Below are positions 24,701-35,983 of a stretch of DNA of 64,000 nucleotides, piece by piece. How positions within the stretch are numbered: the stretch's first letter is position 1; each line of letters starts with the position of its first letter. Below the pieces are notes generated by a model. It made no database searches. It was not told the origin of the DNA and saw nothing but the letters and a program-made list of their open reading frames with translations. The translations under genes and the position numbers were made by a program. Source of the stretch: Ectocarpus siliculosus (Eukaryota; Sar; Phaeophyceae; Ectocarpales; Ectocarpaceae); assembly GCA_000310025.1 (NCBI GenBank), contig FN648938.1, positions 234,624 through 298,623 on the forward strand, read 5' to 3'.

Positions 24701-27635
24701 TTCCCCTCAAGGTGCGCTGTACCGTTATCGCCGCCGCTGTCCACTCCGCTCGCCTCTGTGTGTACATGGGCCGAAGTGATTGGGACGTTTTTTCTACTCA
24801 GGGTACAACAAGGAGATGTTTTTCCTCGTCGAACCACAGAGTAAGAGAAATTACATGTAGTTCTACAAAAATTACAGAAGATCGAAGAGATTCCGCCGAG
24901 AGCGGGGAAGCAAGAGACAACACGGGGCTGGTCGATTCGAACCAAAGGACGCAACACGCATATAGTGACCTAACGACGGCAAACTCCAGCAGTGGCTACT
25001 GTGTACGATGGAGCCATCAACTACGATGGTGTGCCTATACATTTCTCCGTACTGTTTGGCAAGTCGGGGGTGCATTAGGCCGTTGCGTGCATGGTGTTGA
25101 AAAAATCATACATATGTACCTGAATGTACGAGTTGAACACCCGACAGGGTAGAGCGCAGGGTCGGAGTACACGCGTCCCCGGCTCCCTGACAACAAGGGG
25201 AAGACGCTCTCCCGCCAGTTGGACACGGGACCCCGACACCTGTTTTGCGTGGGTTGTTGGTTTGCTTTCAGATCGACTCGATGCAGACCAAACCGCATGC
25301 CATGCCGAGCAAGTGCGCCCAGACGGCCTGTGAAAGAACTGATACAACCCGGTTGTATACATACCTCTGACGACGTAAGAATAAGAAATATACCTTTGAG
25401 TTCAGGCAGCCAGGGCACGCACACAGAGTGTGGCACGTAATAGAGGAGTTCCGTTGATGTGAGCCGGCCAAATTAACAAATTAACCGATGGGATGGAAAA
25501 TGGGATAGCGAGAAACTGTCACGTGGTACGCGAAAGTTCCTCCATTCGCGGCAACAACTTTTCGAAATGCCCTACCGCTGGCGTGAAAAGAAAAAAAACA
25601 CCACTGTACCCTTTTTCGACCTGGTCTACCTGTCTGAAACATTTCCTCCGTCCCGCCCTCTCGCCCCTGAAAGAAAGGGCTACAGAAAGACGGAGACAAA
25701 CCTGAGGTATCCCCTCCATGTTAAGCCGACGAAGCCGCCTACAGTGGGTTTCCACCGCAGCCACGGCAGCCTGGAGTATAGGTGAGGGCGGGGGGGGGGG
25801 GTGCAAAGGAAAGCGGTTTGGGGGTGGCGGAGTCGTGATGCTTACAAGAGGAGGGGGGATGAACGTAGTTTTTGCTAGTAGGCGTAGCCAAACACCGGTC
25901 GGGTAAGGCTCACCACGCAGACGTGTCTTTCGAGACGCAGAGACAGAATCCGATAAAGTGGAATGAGAGCGTGGGTAGGGGGAGCCTGCGTGGACACGCT
26001 CGTGTGTAGGTAAGTGTGTGTTTTCATTATTACCGCGCTAACCGACTGACCGATGAAAAGACGTCAGTCTCAGCGCGGTTGAAAGCACAAAACACTTCTA
26101 AACGCCATTAACTGGTTTGTGTGTGTGCGTTTGTTTACTGAAGGTCGACCGTGCCGACCAGCTGAACGAGAACAAAGCTTCAGTCGTACACAGCGGGACG
26201 AACACCTCTACAGCCCGTGGGCTTTGGAAAAGAAAAATGTAAACATGTGCGCGTGTGTGTGTGTGTGTGTTTTCCCGACACTTTGAGCATGCATGCAAAG
26301 GATTACTGGTAGCGACCAAATCGAACTTAATGCCCAGAGAGATGGGCGTGTTGAACCCAAGGTCAGCATCGACAAGGGCAAAGTTGGGTGACAAGCCATT
26401 AACCATAGAGCAGGCACACACACCCATCAGCTTCAGAAACGGTCACGACGCAGAAGCAATCGTCCAAACCTGTCCGCGCGGGCCTTTCGGCGACCTATCA
26501 AACGAGCCCCACAGAACTCAACGTGTCTTGCCATTTCCACTGTTCCGGGGGCGATGCGTCACTAACATGCACTACCCTGCGAAACAATCGAGGATCTTCA
26601 ACACAAGCCCAGACGAGCTCTCTGTTAGCATCCTTACCTCCGTGAGGTCAGGCACGCCTCTCAGGTTGAGAGCGGTGATGCCGGGACACCGCTTTAGCAG
26701 GGCTACCAAACCCTCATCGGAAACCCGCTCGCAGCCCTGAAGCGTCAGTCCTTCCAGCCCCCGGCAGTGAGAGCCGATGGCCTCGAGAGACACGTCGGTC
26801 ATCTGGCAATGGTTTTACGACGGCCGGGAGGGGGGGGGATCTCATGATCGTGTACGCCGTATTCGTCCGCGAACAGTATTCGCATCGCTGCAATGCCGGG
26901 ACAGGGCAAGACGAATAGTCGCTGACCAGGCTCGAAGCGACACAAGCGCGAAGCCCCTTGAGAGGCCCCGCGAGTCGCTTGATGTAAGGGAGCTGCATCA
27001 TTACGAACAGTTCGGGAAACCGAACGTCGGCACCTTATGCGTACGTTATAGCAGCGTTTCTAGCGATTCGACACCTTGTGCGTACTGGTACTTTTTTTGC
27101 AGCGTTTCTGGCAAGGGGGGACGGCGAAGGAGGTCACGGTGAAATAACAGGTAGTGTGTGGTACGGGTGATCCAGGGTGCGCATTCAAAACAATCGATCA
27201 CATACATATAGCATTTAGAGTACGCCAAAACAGGAGCATGAGCATCCGAAACGCGCCTCTTAGTTCCAGTTCTCGCCGCTCTTCACTCCCCCCTCCCTCT
27301 CAACCTTTGCGACCGGAGAGTGCTTTGTGTTTCTTTCTTTAGATGCAGGGCCCCTCCCCCGATCCCGTAATTTTTTCCACCCACCCCCGCCCGCCAGCCA
27401 CTTTATATCACTTCCCCTACCACTCACTCACACGTCGGCACCCCGAAAAGTCCAACACCCTCAGCCCCCCACCGGCGCGGGCCGCCAGCACCCGCACCGA
27501 GGCATCGGTCAGGCGCACGCACCCGCCCGCTCCGACGTGCCGGAGGTTGGGACACCCGCGCGCCACGGCCGCGAGGCCTACGTCCGTGACAAGGTTGCAG
27601 CTCCTGTTCAGTCCGTCAGGTTTTAGAGGAGGCAG

Positions 27636-27676
<41 letters not shown>

Positions 27677-30600
27677 GCTCCTTCACTCAGGCTATGGCCC
27701 ATGGTGACAAAGGCAGTGCCGGAGTGGAGTCCCTAGAACTTAGATACTGCTGTGGGCATATGATGGGTTTGATGAAGCAGGGTGACGGAGAGGGAGAGAA
27801 CAGCTGGTGAAGATGTGTTTTGCCCGCATTGGCGATCAACCACAGATCTTTCCGACCCCAGGACTAATGAAAAAAACGTAAAGAACGCCCTACTAGCTCG
27901 TCACCTGATGCCGAGCTCCTCTAGCAGGGGGCAGTTGGAGCCCACCGCCAGGAGGGAGTCATCGGTAATCTTGCACGCGCCATTGAGCCTCAGGACCGTG
28001 AGGCAAGGAGTTCCCAGGCTCAGCTAAAAGAGCAGTGTTCAAGCGCGGGGGAAATCAACGTGGGGGGGTGCAGCCAGATACCGTCTTGAGCGTTTTTTCT
28101 TGGAGTTCCGTACATACGACGGAACGTTCTTCGCGAAAAATGGAAAACGGTGTACGTACGCCGTCCCGACCAGCAACGGTAGCTGCACACAGGACTTTTT
28201 CCCTGATCGCCTTCTATGCCTTGCCTTTGGTGGTTTCGTTCAACACTAAACCACGCGTCAGAAGCAAAACCAAACGCTTCAATTCAAAACTGTCGGGTTT
28301 GGCTCGAGGAAGTGGAATACTTATGAGTTTCTTATCCGGGATCGCCTCCATGTACATACCATAATAATGCATCATCCCGGCAGGTAGCCAAGGCGAGCAA
28401 CACGGTACCAAATGACACGTTGAAAGAACCGACAGGAGCAGCCCTTGTGGTCAGCACCAGATCGCGGGGTAAGTAGAATGGACAGACAGGACATTTATAG
28501 AAACAGGAACAGGTGTGTGTAATTCGTGCATTGTGTACCACACCTCACGTACGCCGTCCCCTCCCAGCTTCGGCACCCGCGTGCGGTGCGATGTCTCAAG
28601 CACGTTGATGTCGGAGGAGCTGTCGAGCAGCCTCAGCAGCGGGCAACGCCTCCCGAGCTCCCTAAGACTTGCGTCCGACGTGCGCGTGAGCTCCACCATG
28701 CTCAGAGACGTTAGGCCCGGGCAGTGGCGCGCTATATCCCGGACAGTGCCATCTCCTGTGTTTGGGGCGTGACGTGTTGTGATCCGGTCGGTGCTATTGC
28801 CATGTGTAATGTTGAAGAAAGGGTGGTGGGAGTGGCGGCGGTAGTAAATACATGAGGTCGTCGGCCTATCCACGAGCTGTTTCGGCATGTACAGCAGTGA
28901 ATGTGTCATGTTTGTCGTATACACGTCAAATATAACGAAGAAAAAGAACCGGTGGCGGTCGCGGTGACGTGACCGCGGGAAGGAAACGAGATAAGAGGCA
29001 ACTCCCATGGTGACAATCGGGCCCATACGACAACACCGAACACTAGTTGTCGAGGTTGTCGACGAGCCTCCACCCGTTCACATTGTCCGGTACGCACACA
29101 ACGCGATAGCAACAGAACACGCGTATGTGTAGAACAGGGGTGGGAAGGGGAGGGGGTGGGCACCGGTCATGACCAAAGGGATGTACACCGTGCTGTCGTC
29201 CATACCATCTAAACCACGGTGAAAGTTAAAACTAAAGCAGGGTTAATCAAACGGTTGTGCGGAAGAAGATATTCGGTGGCGTTTTTTAGTTGTCCTGCCT
29301 TCGTCGCTTGGCCCTTCACATCACATGTCAACCGGGACGTAACCGTATTACCGTTTCCTGTTACTGATGAAGCTCTACCGAAGGCAAAGCGTGGAAGACC
29401 TCTATGTCACTACGAAGAGCTTCAGCCCAAAACACAGGGCGGGCTTAAGTGTTGTTTAGAACGTGTCTTCCCGCCTGCCTTGGCCTTGCCTTAATTTGCT
29501 CCATCGCGTTTTCATCTCCCCTCCTATGCAAGCGCGAAATAAAAACGGTTTGGTAAATCCGGAGTGTTCACCGCCTGGACTAGTACACTCTATCGATGTC
29601 TCGGTGTTGTACGCGCCACCTTTCCCATACCCAAAGATGTTGCCCCATCGAGCGTGATGTCCCGCAGGGTCGGGCCCGATCGCGGCAACAAAATAGACAT
29701 GCCTCCGTCAGTTAAATTGCCAACTCCAGCCACGTCCAGAACCTGTTCGTTATTCGTTGTTGCTGCTGCTGTTGGTGGTGGTGGTGGTGATGGTGGTGTA
29801 CGTACAGCGATGAATGCGTTTATTCACCTTACCTATTTTGGATTCATCGTAACGACCACTTGGTGCCAAGTCAAGGGCGCGGTAGGACTGTTTGCACGGC
29901 AGGATGCCTGGACCATCGTTCATGGTGCAGAGCACGTGCTCTCATAAATATTGCTACACCAGGCACTGCACGTGCGCGCTGAAAGGTGACAACTGATATG
30001 CGAAGGATGGGTGGGCAAGCAACCCACACTCGGACACTATGCACATATCGGGTCCGACTATTTCATTATTGGTATTTCCCGTGGGACGTCCCGTGGGACA
30101 GATGGGATGGTCGGTCCATCGGACAGCTCATGGGAATCCCAGGGGGGCGTCCCACCCGTTCCATAGGCCGGGCGCATTGGTTGGATGTTTTGAGGCTACC
30201 AGTGTTATCTCACCCTTAAGGTTAGGGTTAGGGTTAGGATTAGGGTTACGCGTCCCTGATGCCCAAATGACGTCCCAATTGCCGCCCCACGCGCCCCACG
30301 CATCCCATAGGCCGCCCATGGGACATGCGGGACGCGTGGGACGGCAGATGGGAAGTACCAAGAATGCCAGCACTCCGGTCTTGAGCCAGGCTGCCACAGA
30401 TACAGAGTTTCACATCTCCGATGAACCATACCTTCAATGGCGTCGGCTTCGTCTCTCCCGAACCTTTGGCGAGATATTCCAGGGCTAGATCAGTCAGGAG
30501 GGGGCACCGGGAGATGTTTAAGTTCTCCAGCACCTTGCACCCCTGTTCAAATGGCATGCACGCGCGAAAAATCTTTCGGAACGTGCCGTGCTGCCGTTTA

Positions 30601-33600
30601 AAAGGCCTCATCTCAGCTGTAGCGGTCGCGAACACGAGGGTACGTATCGATATGTACTCCCCAAACCTAAAAAATAATTAACACCCCCCCAATATATCTA
30701 TCTATTGGACGACCTACATAACGTACTACCGTATACGACCACAAAATAACACACCCCCATGACCAATTTTCAAGGCTCGATCACGCCACGATGAAGAGGA
30801 TGCATAACGAAACGATGCATGTCCAGAAAGCTCTCCACGAGACAGCTTCAACGCCGCCGTTTTCGGCGCTGTGACTGCGCCGTTGAGAAATCGAGCTTTG
30901 TTTGAAAATCGCTCCAGGGGGTGTGTTATCTTGTGTCGTATACGGTACTGTGCTACAGCACTGTACTGTGCATTCGACCCGCAGTGCGCTCGAGATTCAG
31001 TAGTCTACGATCCCAGTAGTCTACGCAGCAAAATTGAATAAGCAAACATATGGCATGCAGTATTCAATCCGTCCTTTGCGGTTAGTTCATCGGCAGAAAT
31101 TGGCTCATAAATAAAATATGTGACCACGAATTGCATGCGAATACTTCTAGAATGTGCATTCTGCTGACAGATTGCTTTCACCTGCGCCACCCACCCGAAG
31201 GCGATGTCCGCGATGGCCATGCCTCGGACGTCAAGGCACCTGAGGTTGGTGGAGGTAAACGTGGCCCTCTGGAGGCCCATAAGGCAGAGTTCTGACAGCT
31301 GCGAGCAGCCATGGATGTCGAGGGTGCGGAGAAGGCCTCCGGCTGAGAGGAGGGCCAGAAGTCCTGCATGAGTGTGAATCGAACCGAAAAATTGGGGTCG
31401 TACTTGCTGTTGTGAGTGATGTTTTCACAAAATATATCATAATGGCATATTTCCAATACATTCATGTAGCATAGAGCAATGTTTCGTGGTCAACCCATGT
31501 AAGGTAAACATATTGAGACCCAGAAAAACCGCTCCATCAGCAAACGTTGAACAGCTACAGACTCAGCAACAAGCAGGGACAGCGCTGTGTCTTTGGTCAA
31601 AGTACAAGAACCATTAAAGTCCACGAACCTCCGTCCGTGAAGCGCAGGCTCCTGCAGAGCTCGAGGTTCTGCAGCTTCCGCCGCCGCTTGATGCACTGCA
31701 GGATGGCCATCAACCCTCGGTCCGTCAGCCCAGGCAAGTCCCTCAGACCAAGGGAGCGCACCACCTTCGCACAACATCGGACACGATCAACACGTCAGCT
31801 TTTCGTGAATAGGCACAGAATCTGCACAAGCACCAAGTACCGACCTCCGGGGACAATACAGACCGCAAAAACGCACCGGCGATACTTTAAAAAAGCTGGC
31901 AACCAAGCACCCAACAACGCAGGAGTAGCGGGAGCAAAGTGGTTGTGCGGTACCTTGCTTGCTCCGAGGAGTAACTGAATCCCGTCGTCCGTGATCGCAG
32001 TTCCCGAAACATCCAACGACACCACCTTCCCGAAAGACCGGTGCACAAAGTGCGCGGACTATGTGCGCACCGACAGCAGCGTGCGCGAAAATGGTCACAT
32101 GGCGCGGCCACAATCAGAGATGTTGGAGGTGATGGTATGCGGTGAAATGAAGATGGACCACGGACAGAGCGTGCAGTTACGATGGGCAGGCGGTGGCGGG
32201 AGAAGGAAGGGTCGGTGGCGTTGACGACCACGTGTCGCTCACTCCTGCAGGACACACCCGGTACCCTCCCACCACCCCCTATTGCCAGATACGCTTCCCA
32301 CGACACGGCGAAGAACTCCCTTGGATACCGCTCCCCCACCTCTTTTTCTTGCGCAAGCAGAAGCGTGATGTTAGGTCGGGACATACTGGTGAGCGCGCAA
32401 ACATACAGAACGTGTCCACGGCATGTTACCTAGCGGTGACCCAGCATGGATTGCTTCTCCCCCGCCTCTTCATCGTGCGGCGACCATTGCGCCTGTGTTC
32501 GTGCACCTACCTCGTCCGTGAGGAGGCTACAGCCGGCAACGCTGAACGCCTCCATCCGGTTCGGCGACGTGGTCTGGTCGAGGAAAGGCTTGGCCAGTGC
32601 TTCCACACCCTTGTCGGTCAACCTGCTGACGTGAAGTTGCACCGATATGTCGCCACCAACACAACAACATTCTGTACAGTTGAAGATCCCACCGTCGTCG
32701 TCGTCGCACGCAGCGATCATCGGAGGAATACCGTAGAAAGATATCCAAGCTGAAGCCATGCCTAGGGTTGATTCCACGGAACCACAAAACGGGGGGTGAT
32801 AATGTTCAAGACAAACGGTTTGTAATAGCGTGTCTGAAGCTGGCAGCACCCTTGTTGGCTTTCATACTTGCCCCCCCCCGTAACTCCCACCTCCAACACT
32901 TGTCGAGGACCAAGGAGGTGACGCCTCCTGTGTCTGCCTTCGCATCCACGTTCGCGAGGGCCACCTTGGAAGCAGTGTAATGTTGCATTTTTAAATTATA
33001 ATTGCTGACAAAACTCTATCAAGGCAGTTAACAACGTCATCCCTAACGATGAGAGTACCTCGTTCCGGGAGTAGCTTTTGCGGCGGACATGCATGTAGTC
33101 ATCAGAGAAACCCATCAGCAGCACGTTCCAAAAGAAGACACGCAGTCTACATAGATAGTAGACCTCTTTTTGTGTCTGTACGTAAATGGAGAGAGTCATT
33201 TGTGAACAACGGGACATCTTCCTGCCGTTGCTTGGGAAAATCAAAGCAAAAGGTTTCAAGGGAATCCCGCCCTTTTGGGTCGAGGATTCGTCGCTACCAT
33301 GCTAGAGCCACTGTTGGGCTACGACAAGCAATGTGTGAAGGGGTGGAGGCATGCCGCAGAATACTGCTACTGGGTGTTGGGGGCTTCACCAACAACAAGG
33401 ATGACCCTCTTGCCCATCCGGCGTGGAAGACCTCACCAAAAGCGAGAAATAAACAGAGCTATGCATAGCTACATTGCAAAGCGAACGAACACAGCGCATA
33501 GCCTTCGTGTGCAATGTTCGAGAAACGCTGCGTGTGATCGGGTCTGAAATACCTCGCTGGGTAATATTGTCTCTTTCTGGGCATACGTATCATGTGATAT

Positions 33601-35799
33601 GTTCAACATGCGACGACGACACCTAGGCCCGAGACATCGGGTTGATATAGCAAGGAAGATGTAATGCAATGACAAAGACAAGCAATCAACACAACAGAAG
33701 TCACAGTCAGGGTCGTCCACGCATTGAACATTGAGTTGGTCGTGGTTAAACGTGTCCAATCCTAAAAGTACAGATCGAAGACAACGGGTACCATTTTTGT
33801 CCGTTATGGGAAGCAACACCAAACCCTGCAGTCTGATCTTGCATGAAGTGCAAACTGGTTCGCACGCGTATTGTAAATCTTACCGTCGCGATGCCCGGCA
33901 TGTCTTCGTCGCGAATACCCCAACCGGACAGGTCGAGCCTCCCATCCCGGGGTGCGCCGTCGTTAAGGCGGTACAAGGCGTCATCTCCGGGGAGGTAGGT
34001 GTCTTCGACGTCCTTTCGGTTGTGGCAGAAGCGTGCCCTCTGCACCCCTTGCATGTTCGACACCTTTATGAAGACACGTTCGGTTGAACACGCAGGACAG
34101 CAGTGCCGAAGAGGTTCACAACGCATGGCCGTTTAGAAAGTTAACATGTTTCTTGTTGTACGTGTTGTACACCAATAATGTAGACATGGGCGAGGGGGTG
34201 CCTTCCCTTATCTTGCGATCGGGGTCGACTCATGCCCGCTCTACACCTTTCACGTCTGGGCTCCTAGATACTCATGTGAGTTCTTATTTAGTACACACGA
34301 CAATTGTTCGGCTCGTGGACGGCTCTTGTGTGCGCAAGCGCATTCGACTGTAGCAGCTAGCTCCGTTCGGTTGTGCCAAGTCCTTGAACAGGACTCATTT
34401 GTCACTCGAGGTCACGTGTGTTTGCAAGGTACATTCGTTTCCGGTATGACGACAAGAGCGTTGTCTGATACCACCCTATTATTATTATGATAGTCGGTAA
34501 ACCTCCCGGATGACAAATCGCGCATTCAGTAGCTGCAGGGTGATGCACGCTAAGACTGAGCCACGGCGGTATAGTGCCCACGGCGGTATAGTGCTCTTGG
34601 TCTATGCACCATGATACCTTCTCGAATGGCGTGACCCGAATTCTCTTCCGTGGAGGGTTCGCGCCTTTGGTGCTACCCCTGGAGGGCCGCTGCTTTCTCG
34701 CCGAGGCCCTTGAGATTGGGTTCGAATGCCAGTCATCATCAACCCCCACCCCTGGTGGCATCGTGTCGATGTCTGCCGGCGGTGTTGCTTGTCGCTCAGG
34801 TAGTGTCCGGCTTCGGCCGAAGCTGTCGTTCTTCTAAATATGTAGCGCATGGTGGGAAGGAAACGTCAAAGATAGCGTCCTGGCTGCATGCTCTTGTAGC
34901 TTAGCTTTGCAAGTGGACAATTGCAATGCACGATCATCTATATGTGTGCATCCTCCGAGATCTGTAGGAACTTGGCAGAAGGAAGGGTGATACTCTGCAC
35001 ACCTGTGGGAGAACAACTGCAACACAGCTGGAGCAGAGTTCACACAAAATTGAAGCTCTGCAAGTCACCTCGTGAGTCGCGCACATGTATGATGTAGACA
35101 ACGGCTAAAAACAAGGACGCATCAGCCGAAACAAAGAAATCATTCGAGACATTAAAGATCAATCGCTAGTTTTAGTTTTAGCAGAACAGAACATGTATGC
35201 TTCCGCTACTTCTAGTACTGCTATCAAACCTCAACGGTTGCAGTCTATGCCATGGTTGTATAAGAGACCACACCCCCTCGACCGATATTCTATGCTCTAC
35301 AGATTATGCCACGACGAATTGGGAGCAAATATCAAATGGTACGTTTTTTATACCACTCTCCAAGAGATGAGTGCAACGTTGCCATTGTCGGCACCATCAC
35401 TGCTGTTGTGCGCACAGAGGCAACCAAGCTTTGAAATTCGGTACAGGGGGTATGGTATCTAACGAACCGTCGGCACCTTCAAAGGATGCTCTACATTCCC
35501 ACCTTTCTTTTCCGCGAAGAACCACGCACGGTACTACTGGCCCTTGCATCCTCATCATCATCACCGACCACTCGTTTTCGTCTTCCCTTGAGGCTTGCAC
35601 TGCCGACAGCACCAAAAACTTCCGTCGTTCCTACTGCTGGAACGACCGCCGTATCACCGGGAGCGGTACCATCAGCCATCATGGCCTGTGCAGCAGCATC
35701 GCCGAACCATTCTGCCTCCTGCAGAAGCGGCGATTCCACCACGAAAGCTGGCCCTTTTACACTTGTCGGCAGCCCTTTCAGGGCATTTTTCCTGCCCAT
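9496..35799 (-). CDS. Giant LRR-IQ-EF-hand-like protein (about 38-40 exons, ~1,650 aa)
   Basis: A single minus-strand gene is inferred because exon phases match at nearly every junction and repeat motifs run across splice sites. Resolved exons, 5' to 3': 35799-35503, 34794-34618, 34063-33884, 32964-32891, 32625-32511, 32025-31954, 31764-31629, 31363-31182, 30542-30432, 29742-29631, 28755-28544, 28023-27905, 27603-27432, 26802-26638, 25770-25702, 24755-24566, 24119-24032, 22596-22518, 21925-21843, 21340-21250, 20699-20559, 20039-19888, 19377-19306, 18317-18149, 17700-17554, 17336-17245, 16362-16179, 15727-15590 (or 15581), 14965-14876, 14202-14053, 13839-13754, 13452-13323, 12669-12451, 11688-11588, 10867-10780, 9828-9703, 9546-9496 (TAG). 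One or two small exons around 12.4-11.7 and 11.6-10.9 kb are unresolved, because the phases there do not close. The order is disordered N-terminus, LRR solenoid, IQ array, EF-hand-like tail. The likely role is a calmodulin-binding scaffold. No membrane segment or signal peptide is seen, so a cytosolic or cytoskeletal location is assumed. The alternative is two adjacent genes (LRR and IQ), disfavoured because exon 25770-25702 (LRR) joins in phase to 24755-24566 (IQ). Confidence 0.75.
13609..13641. repeat. AAC microsatellite in an intron of the LRR-IQ gene
   Basis: A run of (ACA)n units, interrupted once by CAG, lies in the intron between exons 13839-13754 and 13452-13323. Similar CAA/CAG tracts occur at about 16,077-16,125 and 17,380-17,460. 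Confidence 0.8.
18816..18943. repeat. Diverged tandem duplication (2 copies of ~66 bp)
   Basis: The block GCCAAGCGACAAAAACCCAA (from about 18,827) is repeated with changes 66 bp later as GCCAAGCGATTAAAACCCAA, followed in both by C[T/C]CGAT.GCAAACA. It lies in an intron of the LRR-IQ gene and has no evident function. Confidence 0.7.
21714..21808. repeat. Compound AAC / GGA microsatellite
   Basis: An (AAC)n run from about 21,714 to 21,741 is followed by an (AGG)n purine run from about 21,764 to 21,808. It is intronic, immediately downstream (in gene direction) of the exon at 21925-21843. The purine tract could form unusual DNA structures. Confidence 0.8.
26030..26078. repeat. Short intronic hairpin
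   Basis: ACCGCGCTAACCGACTGAC and GTCAGTCTCAGCGCGGTT form an imperfect stem of about 17 bp around a loop of about 10 bases. It lies in the intron between exons 26802-26638 and 25770-25702. No terminator role is expected in this eukaryotic context. Confidence 0.5.
27636..27677. repeat. GTT microsatellite (~14 units)
   Basis: A pure (GTT)n run lies about 33 bases upstream, in gene direction, of the acceptor of exon 27603-27432. It reads as (AAC)n on the coding strand. Length variation here could affect the branch point or pyrimidine tract of that acceptor. Confidence 0.9.
30068..30367. mobile_element. Palindrome-ended MITE-like element enclosing telomere-like repeats
   Basis: The left side begins TTGGTATTTCCCGTGGGACG (about 30,068) and the right side ends with the imperfect reverse complement (GGGACGGCAGATGGGAAGTA then CCAA, about 30,367). 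The arms are rich in GTCCCACG/CGTGGGAC words in both orientations. The centre holds the TTAGGG-type tract listed next. No coding capacity is seen. It sits in the intron between exons 30542-30432 and 29742-29631. The exact ends and target duplication are not resolved. Confidence 0.5.
30217..30249. repeat. Interstitial telomere-like tract (GGTTAG/TTAGGG)n
   Basis: About five units of GGTTAG, one of them with an A for G (GGATTAGGG), run from 30,217 to 30,249. TTAGGG is the telomere unit in brown algae and many other eukaryotes. It lies in the middle of a palindromic element inside an intron, far from any chromosome end suggested by gene content. Confidence 0.8.
30727..30955. mobile_element. MITE family A, copy 1 (intronic)
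   Basis: Terminal inverted repeats of about 55 bp begin ACCGTATACGAC.ACAAAATAACACACCCCC and end in the reverse complement at about 30,953. The interior contains the signature CAACGCCGCCGTTTTCGGCG shared with three other places in the window. It lies in the intron between exons 31363-31182 and 30542-30432 of the LRR-IQ gene. It is non-coding. Confidence 0.7.
34618..35799 (-). other. N-terminal exons 1-2 of the LRR-IQ gene (disordered region)
   Basis: Exon 1 (35799-35503) starts at an ATG giving MGRKNALKGLPTSVKGPAF and ends at a GTGGGA donor after an S/R/K-rich stretch (SSRKRK). It contains an acidic patch (GDDDEDA) next to a basic one (KGRRKR), which could be a nuclear or nucleic-acid contact but is unproven. 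Exon 2 (34794-34618) continues in phase with proline- and arginine-rich sequence (NPPRKRIRVTPFEK). The choice of ATG is tentative: the frame stays open further upstream to about 36,018, but that part runs into the palindromic element. Confidence 0.5.
35255..35476. mobile_element. MITE family A, copy 2 (intronic)
   Basis: The left end contains AGAGACCACACCCCCTCGAC, and the right end contains AGGGGGTATGGTATCTAACG, its imperfect reverse complement. The interior GTTGCCATTGTCGGCACC corresponds to the family signature with changes. It lies in intron 1 of the LRR-IQ gene, ending about 27 bp inside the donor of exon 1. Confidence 0.55.
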
Positions 35800-35983
35800 T
35801 CCGGTGGACTTGCCCCTGGAGCAGAGGAGCAGCGCGTGCAAGTCGACATGTAGTCGACATACACCTGCAACCAAATTTTCACAGTACGAAACCGTCCATG
35901 ATGACAGTCCCGCGGGAGATAGAGGCGGCACAACGACTGTGGCTCTAAAGAAGTTCTTGTCAACTGTGACTGTCGCCCATATG

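Larger units (their letters stand above)
16179..24755 (-). other. IQ-motif array of the LRR-IQ protein (~12 IQ-like motifs)
   Basis: Twelve exons from 24755-24566 to 16362-16179 encode basic helical sequence with repeated IQ motifs (consensus A..IQ..wR....R), the known binding site for calmodulin or myosin-light-chain-like proteins. Good examples are AAATIQRGWRNYFRWK, AATDIQRVYRGVQARR, AINIQRVGRGHIARRG, AAKAIQSRWRRRQANR, ACRKIQLAWKRMLLRR and AARVIQGCARDLFQ. The spacing of 20-30 residues suggests a long calmodulin-decorated helix. The array ends in a coiled-coil-like stretch (LRQKKIEELKKLQRS) and an acidic tail (EEDEDDEEE). The motif AVNVIKRAYRSYMVR is split by a GC-AG intron between exons 20699-20559 and 20039-19888. 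Confidence 0.8.
25702..34063 (-). other. LRR solenoid of the LRR-IQ protein (~20 cysteine-containing LRRs)
   Basis: Thirteen consecutive exons (34063-33884 to 25770-25702) encode about 20 repeats of 24-28 residues of the type L..L.L.GC..(L/V)TD.GL..(L/V)...C, as in AMN1/F-box (LRR-CC) proteins. Clear units include LEGLTLQGCERVSDEGLVAL, LRHVGAGGCVRLTDASVRVL, LTVLRLNGACKITDDSLLAV and VVSLDVSGTAITDDGIQLLL. Several repeats are completed only by splicing: SGCRR at the end of 27603-27432 continues as MTDVSLEAIG at the start of 26802-26638. There is no F-box in the upstream exons, so membership of an SCF ubiquitin ligase is not supported. A protein-binding scaffold is the safe inference. Confidence 0.8.
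9703..34617 (-). other. Introns of the LRR-IQ gene (general note)
   Basis: Introns are mostly 0.3-1.4 kb. Stretches over 300 bases in which nothing beyond simple sequence was seen include 33883-32965, 29630-28756, 26637-25771, 25701-24756, 24031-22597 (the longest, 1,435 bp), 22517-21926, 21249-20700, 19887-19378, 18148-17701, 17244-16363, 15589-14966, 14875-14203, 13322-12670 and 10779-9829. At least three donors appear to be GC instead of GT (20558, 15589, 14875). Repeats within introns are listed separately. No nested gene is supported. Confidence 0.5.

Noticed and set aside
25702-34063. F-box protein assignment for the LRR part
   Set aside because: The LRR type is that of F-box/LRR proteins, but none of the upstream exons reads as an F-box.
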